NCBI GenBank assembly: GCA_903903765.1
Contig: CAIVAH010000322.1
Coordinates: 1-7,677, forward strand
Length of the DNA: 7,677 bases
DNA from: an uncultured Methylococcaceae bacterium
GTDB taxonomy: Bacteria; Pseudomonadota; Gammaproteobacteria; Methylococcales; Methylomonadaceae
Reading direction: 5' to 3'
Each line of letters begins with the position of its first letter. Positions within the stretch are counted from its first letter, which is position 1. Both the position numbers and the translations under genes were made by a program. Positions 6,600 through 7,677 of the stretch are shown here, one piece after another. A model generated the notes under the pieces. That model did no database searches. It saw only the letters and a program-made list of their open reading frames with translations, and had not been told where the DNA came from.

Positions 6600-7376
6600 T
6601 TAATTAGATCCTTTACTCGACGCGGTAACAAAATCACGATAATCAATTGATACTTTAAGGCCTGCAAAATTTCCACTCATTTTACTGAGTTTTTGGGTTT
6701 TCTTATCAAAGCTAATCTTAATTTCATTTAAAGCATTATCTTCATAACCTTCTTCTATATGTGGAGTGTCTAAAAGAAATTGATAACGATAAACTTCAAA
6801 TTCTTGGTCATCGATCATTTCTAATGGTGAGCCTAATTTATCAATAACGATGTCTTTTTTAGGCAAGTCGGCTTGAATTTTTTCTAGTAGCTCGGTATTA
6901 GCACGAAGTTGTTTTTTTTCAGTATCTATAGAAGCGCTGCCGATTGATCTTAAAGAGGCGTCTAAAAATTGTGGTGGTGCAATTTGTAAAAATAAAGATG
7001 AAAAAGACCAATTAATTATTTTGCCTTCCTCATTAAAGTTTATTTCAGAATAGAAATTAACTTCAGGTTTGATTAGTTGCTTTTTTTGATCTACTTTTCG
7101 GAAAAAGTAGATCCAAGTCTTTCCGTCGGAATTTGATTTTTCTTCGGTGGGATATAAGTTTGCTAGGGATATAAAATCGTCACTTACTAAAATAGGATCA
7201 TTAAAGTGCAAAGTAAATTTATCAGTGGTTTTTGTATAAAAGTGTTGATCAAACTCGTTCATCTGTAAATAAGTTTGATAGGCTCTGACCCAATAAATAC
7301 ACCCTGATAATGAGCATGCAATAACGGCAATCAAAAGAAATTTAAAAAAAGTTCTGATATGTGAATTGTTCATCAT
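6600..7376 (-). CDS. Uncharacterised lipoprotein
   Basis: I do not recognise this 258-residue protein as a named family. It begins with a lipoprotein signal: charged start, hydrophobic core (about residues 10-22) and lipobox LSGC with the lipidated cysteine at Cys26. The +2 residue is Ile, not Asp, so outer-membrane sorting is likely if the usual Lol rule applies. The mature part is soluble and polar, with no further membrane segment. It alternates aromatic beta-like stretches such as TWIYFFRKVD and VNFYSEINFNEEGKIINWSFSS, then has a Lys-rich helical part (about 150-175). Two Met codons start the frame. The AAAGGT ribosome-binding site is better spaced for the second (start at 7373) than for the first. 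Base composition resembles the neighbouring genes. The protein is clearly a real secreted product, but its function is unknown. Confidence 0.8.
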   Translation of the reverse strand: MMNNSHIRTFFKFLLIAVIACSLSGCIYWVRAYQTYLQMNEFDQHFYTKTTDKFTLHFNDPILVSDDFISLANLYPTEEKSNSDGKTWIYFFRKVDQKKQLIKPEVNFYSEINFNEEGKIINWSFSSLFLQIAPPQFLDASLRSIGSASIDTEKKQLRANTELLEKIQADLPKKDIVIDKLGSPLEMIDDQEFEVYRYQFLLDTPHIEEGYEDNALNEIKISFDKKTQKLSKMSGNFAGLKVSIDYRDFVTASSKGSN

Positions 7377-7582
7377 TTACCTTTGAAAAAATAATGACTA
7401 TTAAAAGACCGGTTATATTATTAAAAAACTTATTGTAAAATACAGCATAATATACAAATAACAATGTATAAGCGTTAATACTATTGTTTGGCTTTAATAT
7501 ATGGAGTACTTATTTGAATTTTCATAAAGTATTGATTTCGCCTGATGTGTGTTTTAATAAACTGTAAATATAAATTTGTTAC

Positions 7583-7601
7583 AATAAAATATTATTTTAT
7601 T
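7583..7601. repeat. A/T-only inverted repeat
   Basis: AATAAAAT and ATTTTATT flank a 3-nt ATT centre, giving a perfect 8-bp dyad made only of A-T pairs. It is too weak thermally to be a convincing terminator. It may be a protein-binding or DNA-bending site, or simply low-complexity sequence. Confidence 0.4.
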
Positions 7602-7611
7602 TATCTATTCT

Positions 7612-7642
7612 AGTTCTTTTCACATAGTAAGCTTTAAGAACT
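7612..7642. repeat. Inverted repeat with 17-nt loop
   Basis: AGTTCTT (7612-7618) and AAGAACT (7636-7642) form a perfect 7-bp dyad around 17 nt that contain the palindrome AAGCTT. A short T-rich stretch (TTATTC) follows on the + strand. It could be an operator or a weak terminator for a gene beyond the window. The evidence is only the symmetry. Confidence 0.35.
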
Positions 7643-7677
7643 TTATTCAAATCCTCTGACTCAGAATTTTACATGAA

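Larger units (their letters stand above)
7377..7677. other. AT-rich non-coding region at right edge
   Basis: I see no gene in these 301 bases; all frames are broken by stops. The region is very AT-rich and presumably carries the promoter of the lipoprotein gene on the - strand. A weak candidate is TTGTTA (7464-7459) and TATTTT (7442-7437) with a 16-nt spacer. Two inverted repeats are present and are listed separately. An ATG at 7673 is too close to the edge to judge. Confidence 0.6.

Noticed and set aside
7501..7527. Short frame MEYLFEFS on the + strand in the right-hand gap
   Set aside because: Eight codons after a weak GGAG-less context; no support for a real peptide.

Overview
This window looks like an ordinary, intact chromosomal segment from an AT-rich gammaproteobacterium. 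The order gshB, tonB-like gene, yqgE/algH, ruvX/yqgF, pyrR, pyrB, inactive-dihydroorotase gene is, as I recall it, the order around PA0407 to PA0401 in Pseudomonas aeruginosa, and the protein motifs agree. The strong AT bias, the short QueF and the style of the lipoprotein argue against Pseudomonas itself. A low-GC methanotroph (Methylococcales) or a related lineage is plausible, but the sequence alone does not settle this.

Layout. From base 1 to 5140, seven genes run on the + strand with gaps of 24 nt or less and two overlaps, so they are probably one transcription unit. They are the 3' part of gshB, a TonB-family energy transducer, YqgE/AlgH, RuvX/YqgF, PyrR, PyrB (aspartate carbamoyltransferase catalytic chain) and a dihydroorotase homologue that has lost nearly all its metal ligands (PyrX/PyrC'). 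From 7376 back to 5137, three genes run on the - strand: an uncharacterised lipoprotein, queF (queuosine precursor synthesis) and psd (phosphatidylserine decarboxylase). The two blocks converge with stop codons that overlap, leaving no room for a terminator between them. The last 301 bases hold no recognisable gene; they are very AT-rich and contain two inverted repeats.

How the genes relate. PyrB and the pseudo-enzyme PyrX are expected to form the large Pseudomonas-type aspartate transcarbamoylase, in which the inactive dihydroorotase is a structural partner; an active dihydroorotase must then be encoded elsewhere. PyrR is a uracil-responsive regulator or phosphoribosyltransferase of the same pathway. 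GshB, TonB, YqgE and RuvX are neighbours by conserved order rather than by shared pathway. No mobile element, CRISPR array, tRNA, rRNA or clearly new system was found. The most informative observations are the lost catalytic residues of PyrX, the interlocked convergent ends, and a good sigma70-like promoter pointing antisense into queF.
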